A stretch of 55,423 bases of DNA from positions 1 through 55,423 of the forward strand of contig CAVYHX010000003.1 in NCBI GenBank assembly GCA_963768415.1. The letters run 5' to 3'. The DNA is from CAVYHX01 sp963768415 (lineage in GTDB: Bacteria; Pseudomonadota; Gammaproteobacteria; UBA9214). The position numbers and the translations under genes were made by a program. The notes under the pieces are model-generated. The model was not told where the DNA came from and searched no databases. It saw nothing but the letters and a program-made list of their open reading frames with translations. Shown piece after piece: positions 40,455-50,783 of the stretch. Numbering within the stretch: the first letter of the stretch is position 1; each line of letters begins with the position of its first letter.

Positions 40455-40529
40455 TCCACTCCCTTTTGGCGGGTGCGGCCAGTATGCCGCATTATCATAT
40501 AACCATTTAATTCAACAGGAGAAAAGACG

Positions 40530-41193
40530 ATGAACAAGCGAATCATGGGTGCAGCCTTGGGTGCGCTGCTGACGACCGGCGCCCTGTTGGGTTCCGCTAC
40601 CGCATTAGCTTGGCAGGCCGGTGATATCATCGTCAGGGCGGGTGCCGCCGGCGTGTTACCTGATTCCGATTCCGAAAGGATCACCCCGTTGAGTGCGGAT
40701 GCCAGGGTCGAGGCGCAGGACGCGTGGAGCCTGGGGCTCACCGGTGACCTACATGGCGACGAACAATATCGGTGTCGGTGTCCTGGCCGCCTGGCCGTTC
40801 GAGCACGACATCGATGGTGCCGGTGACATTTCCGCGCTGAACACCGTGGCCACGACCAAGCATCTGCCGCCCACCGTGACCCTGCAGTATCATTTCGATA
40901 CCGGCTCCAAGTTCCATCCCTACGTCGGCGCCGGACTTAATTACACCTATTTCTTCGACGAGGATACCAAGAATACCCTGGCAACGATTTCACCCGAAAT
41001 CGATCTGGATGATTCCTTCGGGCTGGCCGGCGAGGTTGGTGTGGATTACGAGCTGAGCAACAACTGGGTGGTCAGCGGCCAGGTGTGGTACCTCGATATC
41101 GATACCAGGGCCAAGATCAAGGGTGTTGCTGGTAGCTACGATGTCGACATCGATCCCTGGGTCGTCATGGTCGGTGTCGGCAAAAAGTTCTGA
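40530..41193 (+). pseudogene. ompW: OmpW-family outer membrane protein, one frameshift
   Basis: The gene starts MNKRIMGAALGALLTTGALLGS with a signal peptide and the OmpW features AWQAGDIIVRAGAAGVLPDS. The frame breaks near 40745 (CTCACCGGT-G-ACCTAC). In the next frame it continues TYMATNNIGVGVLAAWPFEHDI, FHPYVGAGLNYTYFF and the terminal strand WVVMVGVGKKF. The length, 664 bases, is 3n+1, so removing one G restores about 220 residues, the usual OmpW size. OmpW is an eight-stranded barrel often induced by FNR at low oxygen, in agreement with the box upstream. AGGAGA precedes the ATG. Confidence 0.9.
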
Positions 41194-41364
41194 TACCCGT
41201 TCAGGTGCTATAACTTTAAATACACCCGGTATCGCAATCATTACGTGATGGTGTGGTGGGCCGTCTGAATACTGACGCTTGATGATCTGAACTGAGAATT
41301 GACGTAGCGACCGGCTGGCGCGAGACTGGCAGCCGGTGACTGCGTCAGCAGAGGGGAGTCTGCA

Positions 41365-41967
41365 ATGGTGCTACAACATGTCTGGGGTCTGTTTACCGAT
41401 CCAAAGCGCGAGTGGGAAGCGATACGCAACGATGAGTGCACCATCGGCAAGTGCTACGCGGTGCATGTCCTGCTGCTCGCGGCCATTCCGGCCGTTTCCG
41501 GTTTTATCGGCACCACCCAGTTCGGCTGGCAGATCGGCGCCGGCGATCCTATCAAGCTGACGCTGGAGAGCGCCGGCATGATCGCGGTGCTCTACTACCT
41601 CGCCATGCTGGTCGGGGTGTACTCCATCGGCTGGATGATCCACTGGATGGCAGGTACCTACGGCGCCAGCCCGCTGCTGTCGCAGTGCGTGGTGCTGGCG
41701 GCCTATACGGCGACGCCGCTGTTTCTGATCGGACTCATGGAGCTGTACCCGGTGCTGTGGCTCAACATGGTCGTCGGTATCGTGGCCCTGTGCTATTCCG
41801 TGTATCTCCTGTACACCGGCGTACCCATCATGATGGAGATCACCGAAGACCGCGGTTTTCTGTTTTCCAGCGCCGTGCTCGGGGTCGGGCTGGTGGCCTT
41901 TGTCGCCATGCTGGCCATCACCGCCCTGCTGTGGGGCATGGGCCTCGAGCCGAGTTTTACCCGCTAG
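41365..41967 (+). CDS. Yip1-family membrane protein
   Basis: 200 residues with about five helices. The N-terminal motif LFTDPKREWEAIRNDE and the helices AVHVLLLAAIPAVSGFIGTTQFGW and LYTGVPIMMEI correspond to bacterial YIP1-domain proteins. The role is unknown. The GTTGGTATG-like context and GGGGAG before the ATG support this start. It sits just upstream of ccoN (54 bases), so it may be transcribed with the oxidase genes. Confidence 0.82.
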   Translation: MVLQHVWGLFTDPKREWEAIRNDECTIGKCYAVHVLLLAAIPAVSGFIGTTQFGWQIGAGDPIKLTLESAGMIAVLYYLAMLVGVYSIGWMIHWMAGTYGASPLLSQCVVLAAYTATPLFLIGLMELYPVLWLNMVVGIVALCYSVYLLYTGVPIMMEITEDRGFLFSSAVLGVGLVAFVAMLAITALLWGMGLEPSFTR

Positions 41968-42021
41968 TTTTTTCACTATGTTTTCTTGTTTTTCATTCTC
42001 ACGCATGTCAGGGAGGTCGGG

Positions 42022-43446
<1,425 letters not shown>

Positions 43447-43456
43447 GGAGAACGCT

Positions 43457-44071
43457 ATGCCAACCGGACATGACAAGGTCGAAAAAAACGTCGGCCTGAT
43501 GATCGTGCTGATCCTGGTGGTGGTTTCCGTCGGCGGGCTGGTGCAGATCGTGCCGCTGTTCTTCCAGCAGTCCACGACGGAAGCGGTGGCCGGGCTGGAA
43601 CCCTATACGCCGTTACGGCTGGCGGGCCGGGATGTCTACGTGCGCGAGGGCTGTTATCTGTGTCATTCGCAGATGATCCGGCCGTTCCGCGCGGAGACCG
43701 AACGTTACGGGCACTATTCCGTGGCCGGTGAGTTCGTCTACGACCGTCCGTTCCAGTGGGGCTCGAAACGCACCGGTCCGGACCTGGCGCGCGTCGGTGG
43801 CCGCTACAGTGATGAGTGGCACCGGGTGCATCTGATCAATCCGCGCGATGTCGTGCCCGAGTCCATCATGCCGGGTTATCCCTGGCTGGCGGAAACACCG
43901 GCGGATGCCAAAGATATCGTACGCAAGCTGGAAGTGTTGCGCATGCTGGGCGCGCCCTACACGGATGAAGAAATCCAGAACGCACCCAAGGCCCTGGAAG
44001 GCAAGACCGAGATGGATGCCATGATTGCCTACCTGCAGGGCATGGGCACGGCAATCAAGACCCGGAGGTAA
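43457..44071 (+). CDS. ccoO: cbb3 oxidase monohaem subunit CcoO
   Basis: 204 residues starting at the ATG at 43457 behind GAGGAG. One N-terminal anchor helix (VGLMIVLILVVVSVGGLVQIVPLFF) is followed by the haem c motif CYLCHSQ, then the conserved MIRPFRAETERYGHYS and QWGSKRTGPDLARVGGRY. A Met ligand candidate is in PESIMPGYPWL. CcoO passes electrons from CcoP towards CcoN. The gene is intact and ten bases behind ccoN. Confidence 0.96.
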   Translation: MPTGHDKVEKNVGLMIVLILVVVSVGGLVQIVPLFFQQSTTEAVAGLEPYTPLRLAGRDVYVREGCYLCHSQMIRPFRAETERYGHYSVAGEFVYDRPFQWGSKRTGPDLARVGGRYSDEWHRVHLINPRDVVPESIMPGYPWLAETPADAKDIVRKLEVLRMLGAPYTDEEIQNAPKALEGKTEMDAMIAYLQGMGTAIKTRR

Positions 44072-44076
44072 GCCGC

Positions 44077-44259
44077 ATGGATTACTCGCTGATACAGTCG
44101 ATCTGGACCGTGGTGGTGTTGGTGGTGTTCATCGGCATCGTGGTGTGGGCGTGGAGCGGGAAGCGCAAGGAGCGCTTCGACCAGGCGGCAAACATCCCGT
44201 TCGATGACGACGCACCGATGCATGCGGACAATAAGTCCAAGGAGAAGACCCATGGCTGA
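44077..44259 (+). CDS. ccoQ: cbb3 oxidase subunit CcoQ
   Basis: 60 residues: a single helix (LIQSIWTVVVLVVFIGIVVWAW) followed by the family tail GKRKERFDQAANIPFDDD. CcoQ stabilises the complex. It starts five bases after ccoO and overlaps the ccoP start by eight bases. Confidence 0.95.
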   Translation: MDYSLIQSIWTVVVLVVFIGIVVWAWSGKRKERFDQAANIPFDDDAPMHADNKSKEKTHG

Positions 44260-45170
44260 TTTCACCAGCAGCTTCTGGAACTGGTACATCATCATTCCGA
44301 CCGTGGCCGGGATCATCGCCTGTTTTCTCATGATCCGCTGGCTGTCGAGCGACATCAAACCGGAAGACCAGAAGTCCATGGGCCATGTCTGGGACGGGGA
44401 CCTCGAGGAACTCAACAATCCGCTGCCGCGCTGGTGGCTGAACCTGTTCTATATCACGCTGTTTTTCGGTATCGGTTACCTGGCGCTGTATCCGGGCCTG
44501 GGGATCGTTCAAGGGTCTGCTCGGCTGGACCTCGCTGGGCCAGTACCAGCAGGAAGTCGATGTGGCCGATGCAAAATTCTCGCCGTTATTTGCGCACTAC
44601 GCGGCCATGGATATTCCCGCGGTTGCGGATGATGCCGAGGCACGCAAGATCGGTGAGCGCCTGTTCGTGAACTATTGCGCGACCTGTCATGGCTCCGATG
44701 CACGCGGCGCACGCGGCTTCCCGAACCTGCGTGACAATGACTGGCTGTACGGCGGCACGCCTGACCAGATTCAGCAATCCATCCTGAGCGGGCGCAACGG
44801 CGTGATGCCCGCCTGGGAGGCGGCGCTGGGCGGTGCCGCCGGTGTGTCCGATATGGCGGAGTATGTCTTCAGCCTGAGCGGCCGCAATGTCGATCAGGCG
44901 GCTGCACTGCGCGGCCAGGAAAAGTACACCATGCTGTGCGCATCCTGTCACGGTGCTGACGGAACCGGTAACCAGCTGCTGGGCGCACCGAACCTGACTG
45001 ACAACGTGTGGCTGTATGGCGGCTCGAAGACGCGCGTCATGGAGACCATTGCCCTGGGCCGCAATGGCCAGATGCCGGCACACCGGGATTTTCTGGGCAC
45101 AGACAAGGTGCACCTGCTGGCCGCCTATGTCTACAGTCTGTCCACCGGTCAGGCAGATGAAACCAATTAG
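44252..45170 (+). pseudogene. ccoP: cbb3 oxidase dihaem subunit CcoP, one frameshift
   Basis: The ATG at 44252 overlaps ccoQ. The N-terminus has the anchor helix (YIIIPTVAGIIACFLMIRW) and the CcoP signature WDGDLEELNNPLPRWWLNLFYIT. One extra base near 44504 (CTGGGG-A-TCGTTC) shifts the frame. After correction it runs LGSFKGLLGW, KFSPLFAHYAAMDIP and two haem c sites, CATCHGS and CASCHGA, each followed by a DxxWLYGG segment. The length of 919 bases (3n+1) agrees with a single insertion and gives about 305 residues, as usual. CcoP accepts electrons from cytochrome c. Confidence 0.92.
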
Positions 45171-45193
45171 GACCGGGGTGGCAGGAACGGGAC

Positions 45194-45466
45194 ATGGCGG
45201 AAACAGAGATACCCAACTTCCAGAAATGCATCGCGGTGTTGTGGCCATCGTTCCTGACCGCGGTCGTCGTGACCGGCCTGTTTTTTTCCGCATTCGATCC
45301 GGATGACCTGCTTCCCTTCGGTGCCGATTTGCCGATCAGCCGCCTGGGCATCTACACGATCGGTTTTCTGCTGTTCTGGCTGATCACCGCGGTTGCGGGT
45401 ATCGGTACCCTCTATTTCGCCATCACCAACTGCATGCGGAATAACCCGGATTCCCGGGACCAGTAA
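45194..45466 (+). CDS. Small two-helix membrane protein of the cbb3 cluster
   Basis: 90 residues with two helices (CIAVLWPSFLTAVVVTGLFFS and LGIYTIGFLLFWLITAVAGIGTLYF) joined by an acidic loop (DPDDLLPFGADLPISR). It lies between ccoP and ccoG, eight bases before ccoG, where gammaproteobacteria often carry an uncharacterised membrane gene. Role unknown; an assembly function is a guess from position. Confidence 0.75.
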   Translation: MAETEIPNFQKCIAVLWPSFLTAVVVTGLFFSAFDPDDLLPFGADLPISRLGIYTIGFLLFWLITAVAGIGTLYFAITNCMRNNPDSRDQ

Positions 45467-45473
45467 GGCCGGC

Positions 45474-46889
45474 ATGGCAACCCCTGCATCGAAAGGGCCG
45501 GATACGGCACGGCCTGCTGACGAGCAGGTCGAAAAGTCCCTGTATGCGAAGCGCGAAAAGATTTACCCGCGCGAGGTGCACGGCCTGTTTGCACGCCTGC
45601 GGGTGCTGGGCGTGCTGGGGCTGCTGGGCATTTACTACTTCACGCCGTGGCTGCGCTGGGACGGCCAACAGGCCATCCTGCTGGACCTCCCGGCGCGCAA
45701 GTTCCATATCTTCGGTATCACCCTGTGGCCGCAGGATTTCATCTTCCTCGCCTTTCTGCTGATCATTGCCGGCCTGACCCTGTTCTTCGTGACCGCCCTG
45801 GCCGGCCGGGTGTGGTGTGGTTATGCCTGTCCGCAGACCGTGTGGACGGAGGCCTTTCTGTGGATCGAGCGCAAGGTCGAGGGTAGTCGCATGCAGCAGC
45901 AAAAGCTCGATGCGCTGCCGATGAATGCCCGTAAATTCCGTATCAAGGCAACCAAACACACGCTGTGGCTGCTGTTCGCGGCCTGGACCGGATTCACCTT
46001 TGTCGGGTACTTCACGCCGATCACCGATCTCGGCCAGCGCCTGCTGACCTTCAACCTCGGGCCCTGGGAGACGTTCTGGGTTATTTTCTACGGCTTTGCG
46101 ACCTACGGTAATGCCGGCTGGATGCGCGAGCAGGTATGCCTGTACATGTGTCCCTACGCACGGTTCCAGAGTGCCATGTTCGACAAGGACACGCTGGTGG
46201 TTTCCTACCTGCCCGCGCGCGGCGAGCCGCGTGGCGCGCGCAAACGCAGTGCCGATCCGGCCGCGCTGGGACTGGGGGCCTGTATCGACTGCACGCTGTG
46301 TGTGCAGGTCTGTCCGACCGGTATCGATATCCGCGATGGCCTGCAGTATGAGTGCATTGCCTGTTCCGCCTGCATCGATGCCTGCGACGACGTTATGGAC
46401 AAGATGGGCTACGCCAGGGGCCTGATCAAATACACGACCGAGCATGCCATGCAAGGCGGTGTGACACACATCATCCGCCCGCGCATCCTCATCTATGCCG
46501 TGATTCTCCTGGCGATCATGGCCACATTTGTGTATACCTTCAGTCAGCGCACCCTGCTGGGGCTGGATGTCATCCGCGACCGCAATACGCTGTACCGGGA
46601 GACGCCCGCGGGTTTGATAGAAAATGTCTATATTCTGAAGATACTCAATATGGATGACGCGGCGCATACATATACCCTGAGTGTTGACGGTATACCCGGT
46701 ATCCAGTTACACGTGGATGCGCAATCAATCCGGGCCGAGGCGGGCGCTGTCATGGAATTTCCCGTGCGCCTGCAGGCCGATGAGGGGGACCTTGAGGTGC
46801 GCAGCAGCAAGGTGGTGTTCCAGCTGATTGCCAATGATGATCCCGCGCTGGCAGTGCAGGAAGAAGCACGCTTCCTGGGGCCGCAGTAG
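45474..46889 (+). CDS. ccoG: CcoG/RdxA ferredoxin-like cbb3 assembly protein
   Basis: 471 residues from the ATG at 45474. Five helices are predicted, with a NapH-like WCGYACPQTVW motif and a second MCPYARFQSAMFD. Two [4Fe-4S] motifs lie in CIDCTLCVQVCPTG and CIACSACIDACD, and a periplasmic Ig-like C-terminal domain ends the protein. CcoG is a cupric reductase that delivers Cu(I) for cbb3 biogenesis. The frame is intact, unlike those of ccoN, ccoP and ccoI. Confidence 0.95.
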   Translation: MATPASKGPDTARPADEQVEKSLYAKREKIYPREVHGLFARLRVLGVLGLLGIYYFTPWLRWDGQQAILLDLPARKFHIFGITLWPQDFIFLAFLLIIAGLTLFFVTALAGRVWCGYACPQTVWTEAFLWIERKVEGSRMQQQKLDALPMNARKFRIKATKHTLWLLFAAWTGFTFVGYFTPITDLGQRLLTFNLGPWETFWVIFYGFATYGNAGWMREQVCLYMCPYARFQSAMFDKDTLVVSYLPARGEPRGARKRSADPAALGLGACIDCTLCVQVCPTGIDIRDGLQYECIACSACIDACDDVMDKMGYARGLIKYTTEHAMQGGVTHIIRPRILIYAVILLAIMATFVYTFSQRTLLGLDVIRDRNTLYRETPAGLIENVYILKILNMDDAAHTYTLSVDGIPGIQLHVDAQSIRAEAGAVMEFPVRLQADEGDLEVRSSKVVFQLIANDDPALAVQEEARFLGPQ

Positions 46890-46891
46890 GT

Positions 46892-47407
46892 ATGCACGCC
46901 GCTCCCGAAAGCGCCAAGCGTCACTGGTCCCGCGAACCCTGGGTCTGGCTGCTGATAGCGTTGCCGCTGACGGCTGTCATCGCCGGTATGGTTACCCTGT
47001 ATCTCGCGATCGTGTCCAGTGACGGGCTGGTGGTGGATGATTATTACCGGCGTGGCAAGGCCATCAACCGCGACCTGGCCCGTGACCAGGCGGCGGCAGA
47101 CCATCAATTGCACGCCGCGCTGGATTACACTGCGGCCCAGAATCTGTTCACACTCATACTGCAGGCGCAGGACTATACCCTGCCGCAGGCCGTCGGGCTC
47201 TCCGTGTTGCACCCGACCATGGCGGGGCGTGATCAGGTTGTCACCCTTGTCCACCAGGGGGCCGGGCACTATGCGGGTGCTGCTGCCGATCTTGCGCCGG
47301 GCAACTGGTATATTCAGCTGGAGGCGGACGACTGGCGCCTGTCCGGCTCGCTGCCGGTGCCGGGAACCACGCCGCTTGTCCTGCTGCCGGCCGTAACCGG
47401 CAGCTGA
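46892..47407 (+). CDS. ccoH: FixH/CcoH-family cbb3 assembly protein
   Basis: 171 residues. A single N-terminal helix (PWVWLLIALPLTAVIAGMVTLYLAI) is followed by the FixH hallmark SDGLVVDDYYRRGKAINRDLARDQAA and a beta domain. CcoH remains bound to the mature oxidase and helps its assembly. It starts two bases after the ccoG stop, so the genes are coupled. Confidence 0.93.
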   Translation: MHAAPESAKRHWSREPWVWLLIALPLTAVIAGMVTLYLAIVSSDGLVVDDYYRRGKAINRDLARDQAAADHQLHAALDYTAAQNLFTLILQAQDYTLPQAVGLSVLHPTMAGRDQVVTLVHQGAGHYAGAAADLAPGNWYIQLEADDWRLSGSLPVPGTTPLVLLPAVTGS

Positions 47408-47510
47408 TACCAGCCGGCGCTCCGGACCGGCGAGCGCTGTGCCCGCACTGCGGGCCAAACGGCAACCGCACACTGTTTCCCGACCTCTTGACGCAACCAT
47501 CACCGTGAAT

Positions 47511-48263
47511 ATGGAACTGACATTACCTGCCGCTTTTCTCGTGGGGTTGCTCGGCGGTGTCCATTGCGTCGGTATGTGCAGTGGCATCGTGGGCGGGCTG
47601 ACGGGCAGTCTGGCGCCTGCCATACGCGCTTCAAAAGGGCGTTTTCTGCTCGCGTTGCTGGCCTATAACAGCGGGCGTATCGGCAGTTATACGCTGGCCG
47701 GGCTGCTGCTGGGGCTGCTGGGCCAGCAGGTCAGTGCATTCGGTGTGCTGGCTGCCTGGCCCGTTGGCAGGATACTGGCCGGCCTGTTCATGATTCTGTT
47801 CGGTCTCTATCTGGCGGGCTGGTGGCAGGCGCTGCGGGTACTGGAAAAAGCAGGTGCCGGCGTGTGGCGGCACATCGAACCGTTCGGGCGGCGTTTTATC
47901 CCGGTGCGCGGTCCGGTGCAGGCCTGCATGCTGGGCGCAATCTGGGGCTGGCTGCCCTGTGGCATGGTCTATGCGGTACTCGCCATGGCACTGGCCAGCA
48001 GCAGCGTACTCTATGGTGGCTTGATCATGCTTGCATTCGGGCTCGGCACCCTGCCACTGATGGTGGCGATGGGATATACCTTCGGTTCCCTGATCCGGGT
48101 ACTGCAAGCGCCCGCCATGCGCAGCTTTGCCGGTGTGACGATCATCCTGTTCGGGCTCTACACCTGGTTCCTCGCGCCTGCCGGGCATGATCACCATCAG
48201 CCGCAGGAAACGCCGGGCCACGCGCACCATACGCACCATACGGACACTGCCGGCGCGCCCTGA
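47511..48263 (+). CDS. TauE/SafE-like (DsbD-related) membrane protein with His-rich tail
   Basis: 250 residues from the ATG at 47511 (MELTLPAAFLVGLLGGVHCVGMCSGIVGGL). About six helices are predicted, with the conserved GGVHCVGMCSG and WGWLPCGMVYAVL motifs containing paired Cys. The C-terminus is rich in His (GHDHHQPQETPGHAHHTHHT), suggesting metal binding. This family is a regular member of cbb3 clusters and related to copper handling in oxidase biogenesis (CcoA-independent). It lies 103 bases after ccoH. Confidence 0.88.
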   Translation: MELTLPAAFLVGLLGGVHCVGMCSGIVGGLTGSLAPAIRASKGRFLLALLAYNSGRIGSYTLAGLLLGLLGQQVSAFGVLAAWPVGRILAGLFMILFGLYLAGWWQALRVLEKAGAGVWRHIEPFGRRFIPVRGPVQACMLGAIWGWLPCGMVYAVLAMALASSSVLYGGLIMLAFGLGTLPLMVAMGYTFGSLIRVLQAPAMRSFAGVTIILFGLYTWFLAPAGHDHHQPQETPGHAHHTHHTDTAGAP

Positions 48264-48319
48264 CGCCGGCTTGCGGCGCTAAAACAGGGCGTGGGGACAG
48301 GGTTCGGGCTATATTAGAT

Positions 48320-48335
48320 ACACAATATATAGTGT
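48320..48335. promoter_or_regulatory. NrdR box 1
   Basis: ACACAATATATAGTGT fits the NrdR consensus (ACACWATATATWGTGT) at every position. NrdR represses ribonucleotide reductase genes. The distance to the second box is 159 bp, instead of the usual 31-32 bp. Confidence 0.88.
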
Positions 48336-48438
48336 TTGACTGTTATACCCCGGGCGCTGTTCCGACGTTTTTCCGGCACCCCATAAAATATTCTAACTTA
48401 TTGAAAAAATAATATATTTATACGCCCATAAATTAGAC

Positions 48439-48467
48439 TTGACAGGCTCTCGGGGGCTGCATTATCT
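48439..48467 (+). promoter_or_regulatory. Inferred nrdJa promoter
   Basis: TTGACA (48439-48444) and TTATCT (48462-48467) are separated by 17 bases. The second NrdR box lies just downstream of the -10, over the expected transcript start. Confidence 0.6.
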
Positions 48468-48478
48468 TGCCGTTTCGA

Positions 48479-48494
48479 ACACAATATATTGTGC
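48479..48494. promoter_or_regulatory. NrdR box 2
   Basis: ACACAATATATTGTGC differs from the consensus only at the last base. Its position over the start site fits direct repression. Confidence 0.85.
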
Positions 48495-48597
48495 CTGTTC
48501 CAGGCCTGGCCGGTGCCGCACCGGCCCTGTCCCCTGCGGGGAAGGCTAATTCTATACTAAACAATAACCTGGAAACCTGGGAGGAAGACCGGACGCT

Positions 48598-50751
48598 ATG
48601 ACCAATACCGTACATCTTGAAGCAGTACCCACAGGCCCGACCGAGATCCAGATGCAGCCGGCATCGCTCGACATCTGGGAGAAGAAGTACCGCCTCGTCG
48701 CCAAGGACGGAGTCCCGGTCGACCGGGAGATTGACGATACCTACCGGCGCGTTGCCCGTGCACTGGCGGATGTCGAAGTAACCCCGGAACTGCGCGACAC
48801 CTGGTACCGGGAGTTTTTGTGGGCCCTGCGCCACGGCGCGATACCGGCCGGCCGCATCACCTCGAATGCGGGCGCACAGGAGCACAAGCCGGCAACCTCT
48901 ACCATCAACTGCACCGTGTCCGGCACCATCCGCGACTCCATGAACGACATTCTCAACAAGGTGCACGAGGCCGGGCTGACGCTGAAGGCCGGGTGCGGCA
49001 TCGGTTATGAATTCTCCACCTTGCGTCCCCGGGGTGCCTATGTTTCCGGCGCCGGCGCCTACACGTCCGGCCCGCTGTCCTTCATGGATATCTACGACAA
49101 GATGTGCTTCACCGTGTCTTCGGCCGGCGGCCGGCGCGGCGCGCAGATGGCGACGTTCGATGTCGGCCATCCGGATGTCATGGATTTTATCCGCGCCAAA
49201 CGTGAAGACGGCCGCCTGCGCCAGTTCAACCTGTCGCTGCTTATAACCACGGAATTCATGGACGCGGTGGAAAATGACGCTGACTGGAAGCTGGCATTCC
49301 CGATCAGCCGCGACGAGCTGGAAGCCGGTATCAGTCTGAATGATCCCGAACAGGTCGTGTGGCGCGAGTGGCCGAGCAAGCAGGACTATGTAACCAACAA
49401 TGCAGGGCTGGTGGCATGCAGAATCTACAAGAGTATTCCGGCGCGGCGCCTGTGGGACATGATCATGAGCTCGACCTATGATTTCGCCGAGCCGGGGTTC
49501 ATCCTGATCGACAAGGTCAACGAGATGAACAACAACTGGTTCTGCGAGAACATCCGTGCCACCAACCCCTGCGGCGAACAGCCCTTGCCGCCCTACGGAT
49601 CCTGCCTGCTGGGATCGATCAATCTGACCCGGTTCGTACGCAAGCCGTTCACGGAACAGGCCGAGTTCGACTGGGAGGAATTTCGCAAGGTGGTGGCCAT
49701 TTTTACGCGCATGCTGGACAACGTGGTCGAAATCAATGGTCTGCCGCTGGACGGGCAACGCGATGAAATTTTCCGCAAGCGCCGTCATGGCATGGGGTTT
49801 CTCGGCCTGGGATCCACGGCCACCATGCTGCGTATGAAATACGGCGCACCGGATTCTCTGGAGTTTACCGAGCGCGTCAGCCGCGAACTTGCGCTGACCG
49901 GCTGGCAGGTTGCCCTGGATCTGGCAAAGGAAAAAGGCCCGGCACCCATCATGGAGGAAGACATCGAGATCACGGAAGCAATGCTGCGCAAACGTCCCGA
50001 GATGCGGCGCGATGGTTATCTGCCGGGCAATACCGTCAAGGGCAAGGTGCTGCATACCAGGTACAGCCGTTACATGCAGCGCGTAGCCGAGGAGGCGCCC
50101 GAGCTGGTCAGGGAGCTGGCGGAGACCGGTGCGCGCTTTACCCACCACAGTTCCATCGCGCCGACCGGCACCATCTCGCTGTCGCTGGCCAACAATGCCA
50201 GCAATGGCATCGAGCCAAGTTTTGCACACCATTACTTCCGCAACGTTATCCGCGAAGGCAGGAAAACCAAGGAAAAGGTGGATGTGTATTCCTATGAGCT
50301 GCTCGCATACCGGCAGCTGATTAACCCGCAGGCCGGTGTCAGCATGGAATGTGATCATGAGGCCTTGCCGGATTATTTCATTGCCGCAGACAACGTGACG
50401 CCGAAGCAGCATGTCGATATCCAGGCGGCCGCGCAAAAGTGGGTGGATTCCTCGATTTCGAAGACTGCCAATGTGCCTACCGACTATGCCTTCGCCGATT
50501 TCAAGGATATCTACCGGTATGCCTATGAAAAGGAGCTGAAGGGCTGTACGACTTTCCGCTTCAACCCGGAGGCATTCCAGGGCGTGCTCGTGAAGGAGAA
50601 AGACCTGGAAAATACGGTTTATGATTTCACGCTCGAGGATGGCTCAACAGTCAGTCTGAAGGGTAATGAAGAAGTTGAGTACGATGGCGAGACCCATACC
50701 GCCGCGAATTTGTACGATGCCCTCAAGGAAGGGTACTACGGCAAATTCTGA
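48598..50751 (+). CDS. nrdJa: B12-dependent (class II) ribonucleotide reductase, catalytic part
   Basis: 717 residues. Residues Asn323, Cys325 and Glu327 in NPCGEQPLPPYGS are the catalytic N-x-C-x-E set; Cys105 (TINCTVSG) is the first of the redox pair. Other family segments are AGCGIGYEFSTLRPRGA, SFMDIYDKMCFTVSSAGGRRGA and APTGTISLSLANNASNGIEP. The C-terminal part usually found in longer class II enzymes is encoded separately by the next gene, as in Pseudomonas nrdJa/nrdJb. GGGAGGAAG precedes the ATG. Two NrdR boxes and a promoter lie upstream. It works with adenosylcobalamin, without need for oxygen. Confidence 0.95.
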   Translation: MTNTVHLEAVPTGPTEIQMQPASLDIWEKKYRLVAKDGVPVDREIDDTYRRVARALADVEVTPELRDTWYREFLWALRHGAIPAGRITSNAGAQEHKPATSTINCTVSGTIRDSMNDILNKVHEAGLTLKAGCGIGYEFSTLRPRGAYVSGAGAYTSGPLSFMDIYDKMCFTVSSAGGRRGAQMATFDVGHPDVMDFIRAKREDGRLRQFNLSLLITTEFMDAVENDADWKLAFPISRDELEAGISLNDPEQVVWREWPSKQDYVTNNAGLVACRIYKSIPARRLWDMIMSSTYDFAEPGFILIDKVNEMNNNWFCENIRATNPCGEQPLPPYGSCLLGSINLTRFVRKPFTEQAEFDWEEFRKVVAIFTRMLDNVVEINGLPLDGQRDEIFRKRRHGMGFLGLGSTATMLRMKYGAPDSLEFTERVSRELALTGWQVALDLAKEKGPAPIMEEDIEITEAMLRKRPEMRRDGYLPGNTVKGKVLHTRYSRYMQRVAEEAPELVRELAETGARFTHHSSIAPTGTISLSLANNASNGIEPSFAHHYFRNVIREGRKTKEKVDVYSYELLAYRQLINPQAGVSMECDHEALPDYFIAADNVTPKQHVDIQAAAQKWVDSSISKTANVPTDYAFADFKDIYRYAYEKELKGCTTFRFNPEAFQGVLVKEKDLENTVYDFTLEDGSTVSLKGNEEVEYDGETHTAANLYDALKEGYYGKF

Positions 50752-50783
50752 TCAGGCAGAGAAAGAATTTTCAGGAGCAGATA

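Noticed and set aside
48433..50436. A 667-codon open frame antiparallel to nrdJa
   Set aside because: It is a shadow of the GC-rich codon pattern of nrdJa; the translation is His/Arg/Gln-rich and matches nothing.
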